From NCBI GenBank assembly GCA_003212615.1, contig QCPG01000008.1, forward strand, positions 1 through 44,564: a stretch of 44,564 bases of DNA. Direction: 5' to 3'. Made by a program: the position numbers and the translations under genes. The notes beneath the pieces were generated by a model, which was not told the origin of the DNA, did not search any database, and saw only the letters and a list, made by a program, of their open reading frames with translations. Below, piece by piece: positions 25,427 to 34,328 of the stretch (positions are counted from its first letter, which is position 1; every line of letters starts with the position of its first letter). The stretch is from Prochlorococcus sp. AG-436-E22. GTDB taxonomy: Bacteria > Cyanobacteriota > Cyanobacteriia > PCC-6307 > Cyanobiaceae.

Positions 25427-27229
25427 ATGATTGTAATTGATAAAGTCAGCAGTAATTCTCTTTTTTTTATACTTCCTTTATTAAAATTTGGTATAAAAAT
25501 TTATTATCATGAAAAAAAAATAAAAAAAGATTATAAAAATTTGATACCACTTACATTTAAAAGAAGAAATCAAAAAAGTAAAAATCTATATAAGAAATGG
25601 AATGTTGGTGAATATAATTATTTTCAGGAATATACCTCAAGATACTTTAAAAGTAAATTTGATTCTTACTATAATGACCTTTTTAAAGATGTCAGTGATA
25701 CAAGAGATAAAATAAGAGCTGCTTTTATAAGAAGTTTAAATTTTCATGTAATTGGATCAATTAATATCAATTATGAAATATTCTTCAGAAATAAAGAGAA
25801 TAAAATTTTTATTTTACACACTAGTTTTCATGATTATATGTGTAAAGAAAATGGTTCTAATTTCAATGTAAAGTTGAGGCACTTTTATTTGCCTTGTGAT
25901 GTTCTTTCTGCAATTTTAAGCCTAAAAAGAATAAAAAAACTTCCTAATTTATTAAAATTATTTAGAAAGAATAAATATCAAAAGAAATTTAGCTCAAGCA
26001 ATAGTTCAGATCAAAAAAATATAGCTTTAATGATACACGAATCTATAAATTATGGAAAACTATATAGAAAAGATCACTATTTTTCAGATGATAAAAATAG
26101 TCCTTTAAATATAAACAATGTTTTAATTTACACTAATAATCAAAGTAATAATGAAAAATTAGATAACAACAAAGAACTAATAAAAATTAACAAAAGAATC
26201 AAAATAAATGTAATTATTCAAAGTTTAAATTTTATTTTATTAAATTTTTATAAAGCAAAAAATATTGATGAATTATATGGTTTGTTGTACTCAGCTTTTT
26301 TATTTATTAAATATAAAACCTGGTATGAATATTTTAAAGATAAAAATATTTCAAATTTTATATATGACTATGATGGTTTGTTTTCTAATTCTTTAGCTAT
26401 AGCTTTAGAATCATTGAAAATCAAAACAATTTGCTTCCAGGAGAGACCTGTTACCTCATGGTGGTGTAATTATGGAGCGATTGTAGATACTTATTTGATA
26501 GGTGGAAATTTATATAAAAATAACCTAAATAAAAACTTTACTATAATTAGTAAAAATTTAATTAATTTTGGAATGTGGAGAATTTCTTTTTTTTATAAAA
26601 AAGATTTAATAAAAATACAAGATACAAAATTTACATCAAATTCAACTTTATCAGTACATGATTTTAAAAAAAAGATTTTATTTTTAGGGTACTTTTCTAT
26701 CCCTCAGGATAATTTCCCCTCAACATGTCGAGAAGCCTTTAATGATTTTATGGAATATGTTTTTGAAGTCGCAGATGAATTTCCTAACTCTGCGATAATA
26801 ATCAGACTTAAAGCGTTAAGTAATATTGATAAGAACTTAGTTCTAAGAAAAATTTATGGAAAAAAAAATATATTTTTATCAATCGATTATGAAAATTTTC
26901 TAGTAAGTTATTCGTTATGTAAAGAAGTAGACTTAATTATTTCTGTGCCAACTTCATTAGCTGAAGAGTCTATTGCGTATGGCAAAAAGGTGATTTTTAT
27001 AAATAATCTTTTTCCTATAAATAATATATCAAAAGATACTTATCATCCTGAATTTTATTTCTGTATTCCAGAAAATTTAGAAGAAATTAAAGTACTTATA
27101 AGTAAATGTTTTAAGAATGATCAAGATATTTTGATTAAATACCAGACACTGAAGAAACTTCTTTCTGGATCAGTTGATTTTTCTAAACCAAATATAATTA
27201 GTAAAAAATTGGAAGAAATTTGCCATTAA
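25427..27229 (+). CDS. Large protein of unknown function, GT-B-like C-terminal region
   Basis: A 600-residue protein, extremely AT-rich and lysine/asparagine-rich, without a recognised family. A basic N-terminal region is followed by a variable middle. The last third has KILFLGYFSIPQDNFPS, AIIIRLKAL, YSLCKEVDLIISVPTSLAEE and SIAYGKKVIFINNLFP. That pattern of 'D-L-I-I-S-x-P-T-S-x-A-E-E' and 'G-K-K-V-I-F-I' recalls the donor half of GT-B glycosyltransferases and capsule synthesis proteins, so a surface-glycan transferase is plausible. No signal peptide. It follows the TylF-like gene by about 100 bp on the same strand and is probably part of the same unit. Confidence 0.65.
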   Translation: MIVIDKVSSNSLFFILPLLKFGIKIYYHEKKIKKDYKNLIPLTFKRRNQKSKNLYKKWNVGEYNYFQEYTSRYFKSKFDSYYNDLFKDVSDTRDKIRAAFIRSLNFHVIGSININYEIFFRNKENKIFILHTSFHDYMCKENGSNFNVKLRHFYLPCDVLSAILSLKRIKKLPNLLKLFRKNKYQKKFSSSNSSDQKNIALMIHESINYGKLYRKDHYFSDDKNSPLNINNVLIYTNNQSNNEKLDNNKELIKINKRIKINVIIQSLNFILLNFYKAKNIDELYGLLYSAFLFIKYKTWYEYFKDKNISNFIYDYDGLFSNSLAIALESLKIKTICFQERPVTSWWCNYGAIVDTYLIGGNLYKNNLNKNFTIISKNLINFGMWRISFFYKKDLIKIQDTKFTSNSTLSVHDFKKKILFLGYFSIPQDNFPSTCREAFNDFMEYVFEVADEFPNSAIIIRLKALSNIDKNLVLRKIYGKKNIFLSIDYENFLVSYSLCKEVDLIISVPTSLAEESIAYGKKVIFINNLFPINNISKDTYHPEFYFCIPENLEEIKVLISKCFKNDQDILIKYQTLKKLLSGSVDFSKPNIISKKLEEICH

Positions 27230-27399
27230 AAAATATTCTAATTATTTAAAATTTATAAATATTTTGAAATAATTAAAAATACCGTTTTGTAATAAATTTA
27301 GATTGGAATATTAAAGTTTTAAAAATGAAATAATCTATCTACTCTAAATATTAATCTATCCAATTCTATAAATTCCAAAAAATTTTTTTAAATTTATTC

Positions 27400-28302
27400 T
27401 TATAAAATATAATTAAAATCTCTGAGGTATTCAAGATTTTTAATCTTCAAGTTTGCATTTTTTTCTTTTGGTAGCTTTGATGAAATACATCTTTTAGATG
27501 ATGCACTAGCTACAACTAATGCAAAAGATTCATACCCTACTACAATGTCAGCCCAAGCAATATCTTCCTCTAAAGTTCTATTGATAGTGATAGATAAGCT
27601 CAAATTGTTATTAGCTTTCATCCATTTTTCATATTTTTCTGATTTTTCAGATGGATGAGGTCTTAGTCTTATTTTTAAATTATTCTTCGATTTTAAATTT
27701 TTAATTTTACTCAAGAAAAAATTTAATACTTCAAATTCGAATGGAGTTTTTTTGATTGATTTTTTTCTTATAGGCTCTAATACATAAAGTATGTTAGTTT
27801 CTGAGTTAAGTTTTACTTTCTCAATTTTTTTTATATTTCTTACAAGATTTTTCAAATAGAAATTTTCATAAGCTTCGATTTTAGTTTCTGTAAAAATATT
27901 TTTAGCAATTTTTTCAGCAAACTCATCAAAAACCCAAATAATATCTGGTAATACTTTTTTACATGCTCTAATAAATCTGTCCTCGTAGTTTACCCAATGA
28001 TCAATAACAGCGATGCTGATTATTTTATTTTTTTTTGCGTAAATACGTGCATTATGTTCAAGCATAGATTTATAACTTGTACCAGTAATAATTACACTTG
28101 AATTATTAATCGTTTCTTCTAAATCAAGATTTTCTTTGAAAAACATTTCATCTTGAAAAATCTTTATAGCTGGGCCACTTAAACAAAAATATAAATTTAG
28201 ATTTTTTTGTTCTTTAATCCAACCTAGTATTAAATTTGCTGCCCCTGCATCATTTGCAACTATACCAATAGAGTCAGAAGAATTAAAAATATATTTATTC
28301 AT
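27400..28302 (-). CDS. Putative GT-B-like surface polysaccharide protein (copy B, intact)
   Basis: 300-residue cytosolic protein of unknown exact role. It starts with a Rossmann-like strand (SIGIVANDAGAANLILGWI). In the C-terminal half it shows NILYVLEPIRKK, KIRLRPHPSEKSEKYEKWM and LEEDIAWADIVVGYESFAL, a pattern seen in GT-B transferases and polysialyltransferase-like proteins where the Arg/His loop and the acidic pair bind a nucleotide sugar. The decayed twin of this gene lies at 23339-23500. Start ATG at 28302. It is the last gene of the minus-strand nonulosonic-acid-type operon, separated from the aminotransferase by a formyltransferase relic. Confidence 0.65.
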   Translation of the reverse strand: MNKYIFNSSDSIGIVANDAGAANLILGWIKEQKNLNLYFCLSGPAIKIFQDEMFFKENLDLEETINNSSVIITGTSYKSMLEHNARIYAKKNKIISIAVIDHWVNYEDRFIRACKKVLPDIIWVFDEFAEKIAKNIFTETKIEAYENFYLKNLVRNIKKIEKVKLNSETNILYVLEPIRKKSIKKTPFEFEVLNFFLSKIKNLKSKNNLKIRLRPHPSEKSEKYEKWMKANNNLSLSITINRTLEEDIAWADIVVGYESFALVVASASSKRCISSKLPKEKNANLKIKNLEYLRDFNYIL

Positions 28303-28370
28303 ATGAAAAATAAATTTTTATTTATAATATATTTTATTTTTTATTTTGTTTTATTTTAAATTTAAAGATT

Positions 28371-28535
28371 ATTCATCGATTAGTTTGTAATAATTGCCGC
28401 TTGGCCTTGTTTATTTCTTTAAATAAATTTGAAGGCAATTTAGCTAATTGCTAAATAAATTCTGCAATAAGGGTAAATCGCTCAAGCTAAAATCTTATTC
28501 TAATATCTTGATAATTATTTAACTTAAAACACACA
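28371..28535 (-). pseudogene. Decayed copy (copy B) of the formyltransferase found intact at 23508
   Basis: The minus-strand reading is NNYQDIRIRF, a stop, LERFTLIAEFI, a stop, then QLAKLPSNLFKE, against NYQDIRKRVYQDGVKLLAEL then IEQIAKSPSNLLKD in the intact gene. A 20-base stretch (TCTAATATCTTGATAATTAT, plus strand) is identical at 28499 and 23706. The N-terminal 150 codons with the NxH active site are gone. The rest of 28303-28564 is AT-rich, with a possible worn start near 28555. Clear relic with several stops. Confidence 0.8.
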
Positions 28536-28564
28536 ATGATTTTATTTTTATGATTTAAAAATTT

Positions 28565-29851
28565 TCATAATAAGTTAAGATTATCCCAAACTTTTTGAAA
28601 GACTTTAATCATATTTTCTATATCATGATTTGAAAGTTCATATAAGCACATCTCAAAACCTATATAAGTTGAATCATGAAGTTTTTCTGCAACAGGGCAA
28701 ATACCTTTTTGATAGTTAATCTCTCTTCTGCATAAGTCAGATGTCCAAGGAAATCCTTTAGTACCATAAGCAATCTTTTTTTGATAAAGAGGCAGAAGAT
28801 GTAAATTGGCAAATCGTTTACTAAGGCCTTGAAGGCCTTCAGCTATTAAAGCATCAAATATTTTATCCCTTGATACGCCTGTTATATTTTCATCTATTTT
28901 CATGAAATACATGTAGTAGGAATGTGTGCACCCCATTTTTACTATAGGAGTTGTTAATCCTTTTAAATTCTTTAGAGATTGAGTAAGTTTTTCAGCAGCT
29001 TCTCTTCTTGTTTTTAGCAGATTATCTAATTTTTTAAGTTGTTCAATTCCAATAGAACATTCAATCTCCCCTAGGCGGAAATTATGTCCAATCATGTTAC
29101 TTAAGTTTTCTATTTTCATATCACCAACAGCAGCCTCTGCATGATTCCTAATTAGATACATTCTTTCAGCTAATTTATCATCATTAGTTACTAATATCCC
29201 ACCTTCTCCAGTATGTATATGTTTATGATAATTCAAACTATATCCTCCAATATCAGTTAGAGTCCCAGCAAATTTTCCATTATCCTTTGCACCAGGGGCT
29301 TGAGCTGTATCTGAAATTACTTTTAAATTATATTTCTTAGCAATTTTATTTATTTCGGTTGTGTTTGCTGGATGTCCACCAATATCAACACTAATAATTG
29401 CTTTAGTATATTTACTAATATTTTTTTCTATTGATTCCGGACTTATACAAAAGGTTTGATCTTCTATATCGGCAAAAACTGGAATAGCATTCCAGTGAAG
29501 AATAGCAGTTGCTGTTGCGCACATAGTCCAAGGTGGAACAATAACCTCATCACCAGGTTCTATACCTATAGCTCCTACAGCAGCTACTAAACCAGATGTC
29601 CAAGAATTAACGGTGATAGCATGTTTTACATTGAAGTATTCTTCACAATTTTTTTCAAATTCTTTAACCTTAGGCCCTCCAAAAAAATTTGGCCCCCATT
29701 TGCCTAAATAACCAGACAATACTCCACTTTCAATAACTAATTTTGCAGCCTCTAACTCTTCAGATCCAATTGAATTATACTTTTGAAAAGGTTTAAGAAT
29801 TGTTTTCTCGCCACCATTAATAGCTAATTTTTCTTTATTATTAAAGTTCAT
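28565..29851 (-). CDS. DegT/DnrJ/EryC1/StrS aminotransferase (copy B, intact)
   Basis: PLP-dependent sugar aminotransferase or related dehydratase, 428 aa, acting on keto-sugar nucleotides. Key sites are SWTSGLVAAVGAIGI, PPWTMCATATAILHW, VISDTAQAPGAKDNG (PLP-binding Asp181) and SLNYHKHIHTGEGG (Schiff-base Lys210). It overlaps the oxidoreductase gene by 11 bp. Gfo/Idh plus DegT pairs usually oxidise and then aminate a sugar, so a second amino group on the sugar is plausible. It is not closely similar to the PseC-type enzyme at 19667. The C-terminal end is duplicated in the relic at 24233-24332. Confidence 0.88.
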   Translation of the reverse strand: MNFNNKEKLAINGGEKTILKPFQKYNSIGSEELEAAKLVIESGVLSGYLGKWGPNFFGGPKVKEFEKNCEEYFNVKHAITVNSWTSGLVAAVGAIGIEPGDEVIVPPWTMCATATAILHWNAIPVFADIEDQTFCISPESIEKNISKYTKAIISVDIGGHPANTTEINKIAKKYNLKVISDTAQAPGAKDNGKFAGTLTDIGGYSLNYHKHIHTGEGGILVTNDDKLAERMYLIRNHAEAAVGDMKIENLSNMIGHNFRLGEIECSIGIEQLKKLDNLLKTRREAAEKLTQSLKNLKGLTTPIVKMGCTHSYYMYFMKIDENITGVSRDKIFDALIAEGLQGLSKRFANLHLLPLYQKKIAYGTKGFPWTSDLCRREINYQKGICPVAEKLHDSTYIGFEMCLYELSNHDIENMIKVFQKVWDNLNLL

Positions 29852-30818
29852 AATTGCTTTTTATTTTTTGTAATACCTTTTGGGTATCGAATGCATCTTG
29901 GCTATTACATAAGAAATTCTCTTGACCTTTTATAGCAAGATTAAGTTGTTCTGTAAAATAAAATTGAATACGATCAAAGTCATTTTTAATAATTTGAGCT
30001 TGTTTAGCTAAAACCTTATATCCTGAAAATCTTTTGTCATCTATAATAGGTTTCCAAAATATATCTTCGCCTCCATTCTCAAAATTTAATTTTCCATTTT
30101 CCATTATTAATTCAGCATCATTAAGGAAAATATTACTATTTTTATTTGATAAAAATATTATATTCCCTTCATCAAATCCTATTTCAAAATCTGGTTCAGG
30201 ATCTGATAAAGATTTATTTTTATTTATTAATTTTATATTTTTCACTTTCCCAAATAAAAATTCAAATAGATTTATAAAGTGTGATGAACTATTAAAAAGT
30301 CCTTTTGAGTAGATGCAAGTCCCTTGAAACGGAGTTCTAATTTCTTTTGAATTTATTAAAGATAAAATTTTTAAGTTACCGGGAAGAACTCTTCTGAAAT
30401 AATTTATAAATAATTTTGCATTATTAAACTTACATAACTCCAGTATTTTTTTACTTTCATTTATTTCATAAGAAAGAGGTTTCTCGCAGATAATTATTTT
30501 TGGGGTGTGGTATTTAAAAACTTCTTTTATATTTTCGAAATGCTTATTAGTTGGACTTGAAATAATAACTATATCTGGGCATAAATTAATCATTGCTTCT
30601 TTAATTTCACTAAAGCCATTGCATTTATATTTTTTTTTAAATGCATTAAGATTCTTTTCTTTTAAATCGACTCCTCCAATTAAATTAAAATTCTTATTAA
30701 TATGAAAAGATTTGGCATGTGTAAGTATTATTTCTTCTGAATGATTATCAAAATCATATTTCATCCCTATATTACCAAGACCGATTATAACAACTGAATA
30801 TTTTAAGATTGCCGACAT
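29841..30818 (-). CDS. Gfo/Idh/MocA family oxidoreductase (copy B, intact)
   Basis: NAD(P)-dependent sugar dehydrogenase, 325 aa. The N-terminal Rossmann fold has VVIIGLGNIGMKYDF, IVIISSPTNKHFENIKE and PKIIICEKPLS, with the conserved EKP lysine that sits near the substrate. The C-terminal half is divergent, without the common HxxD motif in clear form (SSSHFINLFEFLFG is the candidate), so catalysis may differ. It starts 18 bp after the PIG-L gene stop and overlaps the aminotransferase by 11 bp. A relic of a second copy lies at 24329-24495. Confidence 0.88.
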   Translation of the reverse strand: MSAILKYSVVIIGLGNIGMKYDFDNHSEEIILTHAKSFHINKNFNLIGGVDLKEKNLNAFKKKYKCNGFSEIKEAMINLCPDIVIISSPTNKHFENIKEVFKYHTPKIIICEKPLSYEINESKKILELCKFNNAKLFINYFRRVLPGNLKILSLINSKEIRTPFQGTCIYSKGLFNSSSHFINLFEFLFGKVKNIKLINKNKSLSDPEPDFEIGFDEGNIIFLSNKNSNIFLNDAELIMENGKLNFENGGEDIFWKPIIDDKRFSGYKVLAKQAQIIKNDFDRIQFYFTEQLNLAIKGQENFLCNSQDAFDTQKVLQKIKSNYEL

Positions 30819-30836
30819 TTTTTTGAATTTACCATC

Positions 30837-31529
30837 TTATGTAATTTTTCTTGAAATTATGAATGCTTCTGCATAATTTAAACCTGAAATACTTCCTCTC
30901 CACAATGCTAAGTTTTCTACGGCTTTTAAAGATCTTGGGTGAGGGAATACTCTTATTTCTTTCTCGTAACATTTTAGAGCATTTAATTTTTTATTAATAG
31001 TTTTAGATATATCAATGAAATAATTTGGCGAAAAAAGCTTTCCAGAATTTATTACCCATTCTGTGGAAGATGGAATTTCAAAAAAAAGAATTTCTTTGAC
31101 ACTTTGTCCAGGCAGTGGTCTGCAGGCGACTAAGGTCGCTTCATTAATTCTTCTATGATCTAAATTCAGATCACTATGATAATGAGTAAGAATTAATTCA
31201 GGCTTGTATCTTATTAATCTTTTTTCTATTTCTTTTATAAGATCTAGTAGGTCAATACTATCAAGTCTGTTGTCAGGATAATTAAGACTTTCGATAGTTT
31301 TAAATCCAAGAATTTTTCCTGCATTCTCTAATTCTTGATTTCTTTTTTTTATTAAAAAATTTGTTGATTCTATATTTTTTTCATTTAGCCTCGAGGATTC
31401 TCCATCTGCAATTACCAAAAGATGAACAGAGTGTCCTTCTTCAGTTAAACGTGCAATAAGACCTCCACAACCAAGTACCTCATCATCAGGATGGGCAACT
31501 ATTACTAATGTAGGGCCTTTATTTAACAT
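30837..31529 (-). CDS. PIG-L/LmbE family zinc deacetylase
   Basis: Zn-dependent N-deacetylase, 230 aa, of the GlcNAc-PI/LmbE family. The metal site is formed by AHPDDE (His13, Asp16) at the N-terminus and the histidine after TLTHYHSDLNLDHRRI-type sequence (LTHYHSDLNLDHRRINEA). In this context it probably removes an N-acetyl group from an amino sugar, freeing the amine for another acyl group; the intact formyltransferase would be a natural partner. Overlaps the IMPase-family gene by 11 bp upstream and precedes the oxidoreductase by 18 bp. Confidence 0.9.
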   Translation of the reverse strand: MLNKGPTLVIVAHPDDEVLGCGGLIARLTEEGHSVHLLVIADGESSRLNEKNIESTNFLIKKRNQELENAGKILGFKTIESLNYPDNRLDSIDLLDLIKEIEKRLIRYKPELILTHYHSDLNLDHRRINEATLVACRPLPGQSVKEILFFEIPSSTEWVINSGKLFSPNYFIDISKTINKKLNALKCYEKEIRVFPHPRSLKAVENLALWRGSISGLNYAEAFIISRKIT

Positions 31530-32313
31530 AACTTCTTAACTCTAATATATTCTCTACTAATTTATAATTTTCCATGGAATTTATTGCTATTATTCCCTCT
31601 TCTTTTGTTAGAGAAGTATTGTATTTTATTTTTTCCCCTTTGAAATCAAAAAGATAACCTCCAGATTCTCTTAAGAGTAAATCACCAGGAGCAAGATCCC
31701 AATCTTTTACAACGACATTTTTGATAAATAGATTGGCTTCACCACTTGCTATTAAACATATTTTAAGACCTAAACTACCTGATTCTAAATATTTTGAACA
31801 ATTTAATTTCTGAAATACCATTTTTGTAAAACCCTCTGGATTTGGATAATTATCAACAATTATTATATTTTTTGAATTATTCTTGATGCAAAGTTTTTTT
31901 CCATTAAGTCTGCCCCCTCTTCCCTTTGTTGCTGTATACATTCTCTTCAATTCTGGGCAATAAATGAAAGAATTTATAGGTTCATCTTTCTCTATAAGTG
32001 CTAATTGAATTACATAACCACTAAAGCCATTACAGTAACTTGCGGTGCCATCTATAGGATCAATTATCCAGTATATTTCTGATTTGTAAAATTTATGAGA
32101 ATTTAAATCCTCTTCACTGACTATAGGAATCCCTGGCTTGAGTTTGTAAAGACCATTTTTTAAAAGTTTTTCAGATATTAAATCAACTTCAGATTTATAT
32201 TGTGTTTTAACCCATAGACCATTATTTTGATAATTTTTTTTAAAATCTATTAAAACTTTGCCAATATCTTTTAGAAGTTTCTCTATCTTTTGGCATTCAT
32301 AGGTATTTAGCAA
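31519..32313 (-). CDS. Inositol monophosphatase/CysQ-like phosphatase
   Basis: Mg-dependent phosphatase, 264 aa, of the IMPase/FBPase/CysQ superfamily. Metal-binding motifs are present: PIVSEEDLN, WIIDPIDGTASYCNGF and VVKDWDLAPGDLLLRESGG. The substrate could be a sugar phosphate or 3',5'-bisphosphonucleotide; in the sugar operon a sugar 1- or 9-phosphate is more likely, but this is inferred. It starts at TTG 32313 (MLNTYECQKIEKLL), since no ATG gives a complete N-terminus. It overlaps the SDR gene by 17 bp and the PIG-L gene by 11 bp. Confidence 0.87.
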   Translation of the reverse strand: MLNTYECQKIEKLLKDIGKVLIDFKKNYQNNGLWVKTQYKSEVDLISEKLLKNGLYKLKPGIPIVSEEDLNSHKFYKSEIYWIIDPIDGTASYCNGFSGYVIQLALIEKDEPINSFIYCPELKRMYTATKGRGGRLNGKKLCIKNNSKNIIIVDNYPNPEGFTKMVFQKLNCSKYLESGSLGLKICLIASGEANLFIKNVVVKDWDLAPGDLLLRESGGYLFDFKGEKIKYNTSLTKEEGIIAINSMENYKLVENILELRSYVK

Positions 32314-33232
32314 AATAATTTATTTCCTTTTTTCTTAAATCAGTTTGTTCTATAACTTTATTCGCAAAGGTACAATCATAAAATGACTTAGGCTCTAATT
32401 TAATATATTTATAAATATTTGTTTTGGAAATATCCAAATTTTTTTCTTTCCAAAAGGGTTCTAAAATTAAAAATTCTGGTAAGTTTTCCTCTAGTTTTAT
32501 TTTAGGAATATCTATAAATTCAATTTCTCTATTTAAAGAGATTGCCATACTTTTAATAAGTTCTCTAGAAGTTAGACCATTATTTGGTAGAGCTTCCCAA
32601 ATATTTATAGGATATTTTTCACAAATGTTTATCCACTCTATAAAAGCGTTAGACAAATTATTTAAACAAGCTATTTGAACTTTATTATTGTGATCTTTTA
32701 TTTGAATTATAGGCTCATTGTCCATAATTCTTTCTATATAGAAATCTAATCTTCTTGTATGATCGCCATTGCCAAGGACAATTGGAAATCTTATAATTTT
32801 TGCATTAAAACCCCTTTCTATTAGTTTAAGAAGATGTTTTTCGCATTGATATTTACCTATTAAATATTTTTTGGTCACTTCAGATAAATGAAGATTGTTA
32901 TTGTTAATTAATTTAAATTCATCACCAACCTTACCCTCCCACAACCTTGTAATCCAAGTTGTAGATATTAAAATATATCTTTTTGAATTAATTTTATTAT
33001 AAATATTAGCTATATCTTTTTCTTCGTAAGCAATAAAATCAATAGTGAGGTCAAATTCCTTATCTTTTAGAGCATTAATACCATTATTTCTTTCCATATT
33101 TAAAAAAATTATCTTATTTTTTATTGAAAATTTTCTTCGAGAAATTACCCAAATTTCATTACTAGAATCTAATAAATTATTTAATATTTTCTTCCCAATG
33201 AATCTTGTTCCTCCCAATATTAAAATTCTCAC
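32297..33232 (-). CDS. Extended SDR family NAD(P)-dependent epimerase/dehydratase
   Basis: Sugar-nucleotide epimerase, dehydratase or reductase of the extended short-chain dehydrogenase family, 311 aa. The N-terminal GGTRFIGKKILNNLL is the nucleotide-binding loop, and ISTTWITRLW with YQCEK gives the Ser/Thr and YxxxK catalytic residues. The C-terminal part (NGDHTRRLDFYIERIM onward) resembles atypical SDRs that act on RNA or sugar substrates. The reaction is not determined. It begins 2 bp after the NeuB-family stop and overlaps the phosphatase gene by 17 bp. Confidence 0.82.
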   Translation of the reverse strand: MRILILGGTRFIGKKILNNLLDSSNEIWVISRRKFSIKNKIIFLNMERNNGINALKDKEFDLTIDFIAYEEKDIANIYNKINSKRYILISTTWITRLWEGKVGDEFKLINNNNLHLSEVTKKYLIGKYQCEKHLLKLIERGFNAKIIRFPIVLGNGDHTRRLDFYIERIMDNEPIIQIKDHNNKVQIACLNNLSNAFIEWINICEKYPINIWEALPNNGLTSRELIKSMAISLNREIEFIDIPKIKLEENLPEFLILEPFWKEKNLDISKTNIYKYIKLEPKSFYDCTFANKVIEQTDLRKKEINYFAKYL

Positions 33233-33234
33233 AA

Positions 33235-34311
33235 TTATCTATTTATATCTATCCAATTTAAAACATTACCTTTGGCAATATTTCTTTTTAATTTCTTACC
33301 AATAACCTCATCATATGCTGATGGAGGGATACCAGTTCCAGGTCTTACCAATGTTATATTATTTTCACTAATTAAATCTCCTTTTTTTAAGTCCCTTTTT
33401 GCTACAACGCTTTTTAAATAATCTTTTCTATTTTTAGCTTCTTTAATTGAAGGTGGTTTGAACTCTTTTTTATTTAAATCTTCATATAAGGTATTAATAG
33501 AGTCTACATAAATCTTCATTTGATTTGGCTCTAATGCAAAAGGATGATCTGGACCTTTTGAACAACGATTAAGAGTTACATGTTTTTCAAAAATACATGA
33601 TCCAAGAACCATTGCCAAAGAAGAACTAATTACATCATCAGAATGATCAGAAAAGCCAATTGGAATAGGGAAATTATTTTTTAAAAACTCTATATTTGAA
33701 AGTCTTAGTTCTTTTGTACTTGCAGGATAGATTGATACACAATGAAATGCCCCAATACCTGGGTTGTGATTTTTTAAGATTTCTAGTGCTTTTTTGATAT
33801 CATAAAATTCTGCCATTCCAAAGGAAATTAATATTGGTTGTTTTATATTATTTATAATATTTCTTAAAAAGGGAAAATTATTATGATCCATAGAAGCAAT
33901 TTTGATAAGGTCAAAATTTAAATCTTTTATCCAATTAATTCCATTTGATCCATGAATTGTAGTAGCACAATCAATCCCTAAATCATGGCATAATTCAATT
34001 AATTCAGGAAACCAATCTTTTGGGGTTTTAAGATATTTATCAAACATATCAATTGCAGGAATATTACCATAAAGATTTTCTAGCTTATAGTCTTTAGATG
34101 TTATGATTTCATTTACAATTTCATTCGCTTCATAGGTTTGAAACTTTGCACAATCAAAACCAGCTTTTGCTATTTCTTTAATTAGTTCTTTAGCAATATT
34201 TATATCCTGGTTATGGTTTGTTCCGATTTCTCCGATTAGATATGGTTTATGTAAATCTCCTATCTTTTTAGATTCTTTTAATTTAATTTCTGATCTAATT
34301 TTTTGATTCAT
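33235..34311 (-). CDS. N-acetylneuraminate/pseudaminate/legionaminate synthase-family enzyme
   Basis: NeuB-family enzyme condensing phosphoenolpyruvate with an amino sugar to a nine-carbon acidic sugar. The 358 residues give a TIM barrel (about 15-275) with YLIGEIGTNHNQDI, CAKFQTYEANEI, LIKIASMDHNNFPFL, HCVSIYPASTKELRL, IPIGFSDHSDD and IFEKHVTLNRCSKGPDHPFA. A C-terminal SAF (antifreeze-like) domain follows (KSVVAKRDLKKGDLIS to the end). Motifs alone do not separate NeuB, PseI and LegI. It lies 17 bp from the ATP-grasp gene and 2 bp from the SDR, in the operon core. Confidence 0.9.
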   Translation of the reverse strand: MNQKIRSEIKLKESKKIGDLHKPYLIGEIGTNHNQDINIAKELIKEIAKAGFDCAKFQTYEANEIVNEIITSKDYKLENLYGNIPAIDMFDKYLKTPKDWFPELIELCHDLGIDCATTIHGSNGINWIKDLNFDLIKIASMDHNNFPFLRNIINNIKQPILISFGMAEFYDIKKALEILKNHNPGIGAFHCVSIYPASTKELRLSNIEFLKNNFPIPIGFSDHSDDVISSSLAMVLGSCIFEKHVTLNRCSKGPDHPFALEPNQMKIYVDSINTLYEDLNKKEFKPPSIKEAKNRKDYLKSVVAKRDLKKGDLISENNITLVRPGTGIPPSAYDEVIGKKLKRNIAKGNVLNWIDINR

Positions 34312-34328
34312 AAAATTTAAATTTAGTT

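Noticed and set aside
30034-30312. 92-codon plus-strand frame opposite the oxidoreductase
   Set aside because: Shadow frame; composition is Phe/Ser/Leu-rich as expected from the antisense of Lys/Glu/Asn-rich coding DNA.
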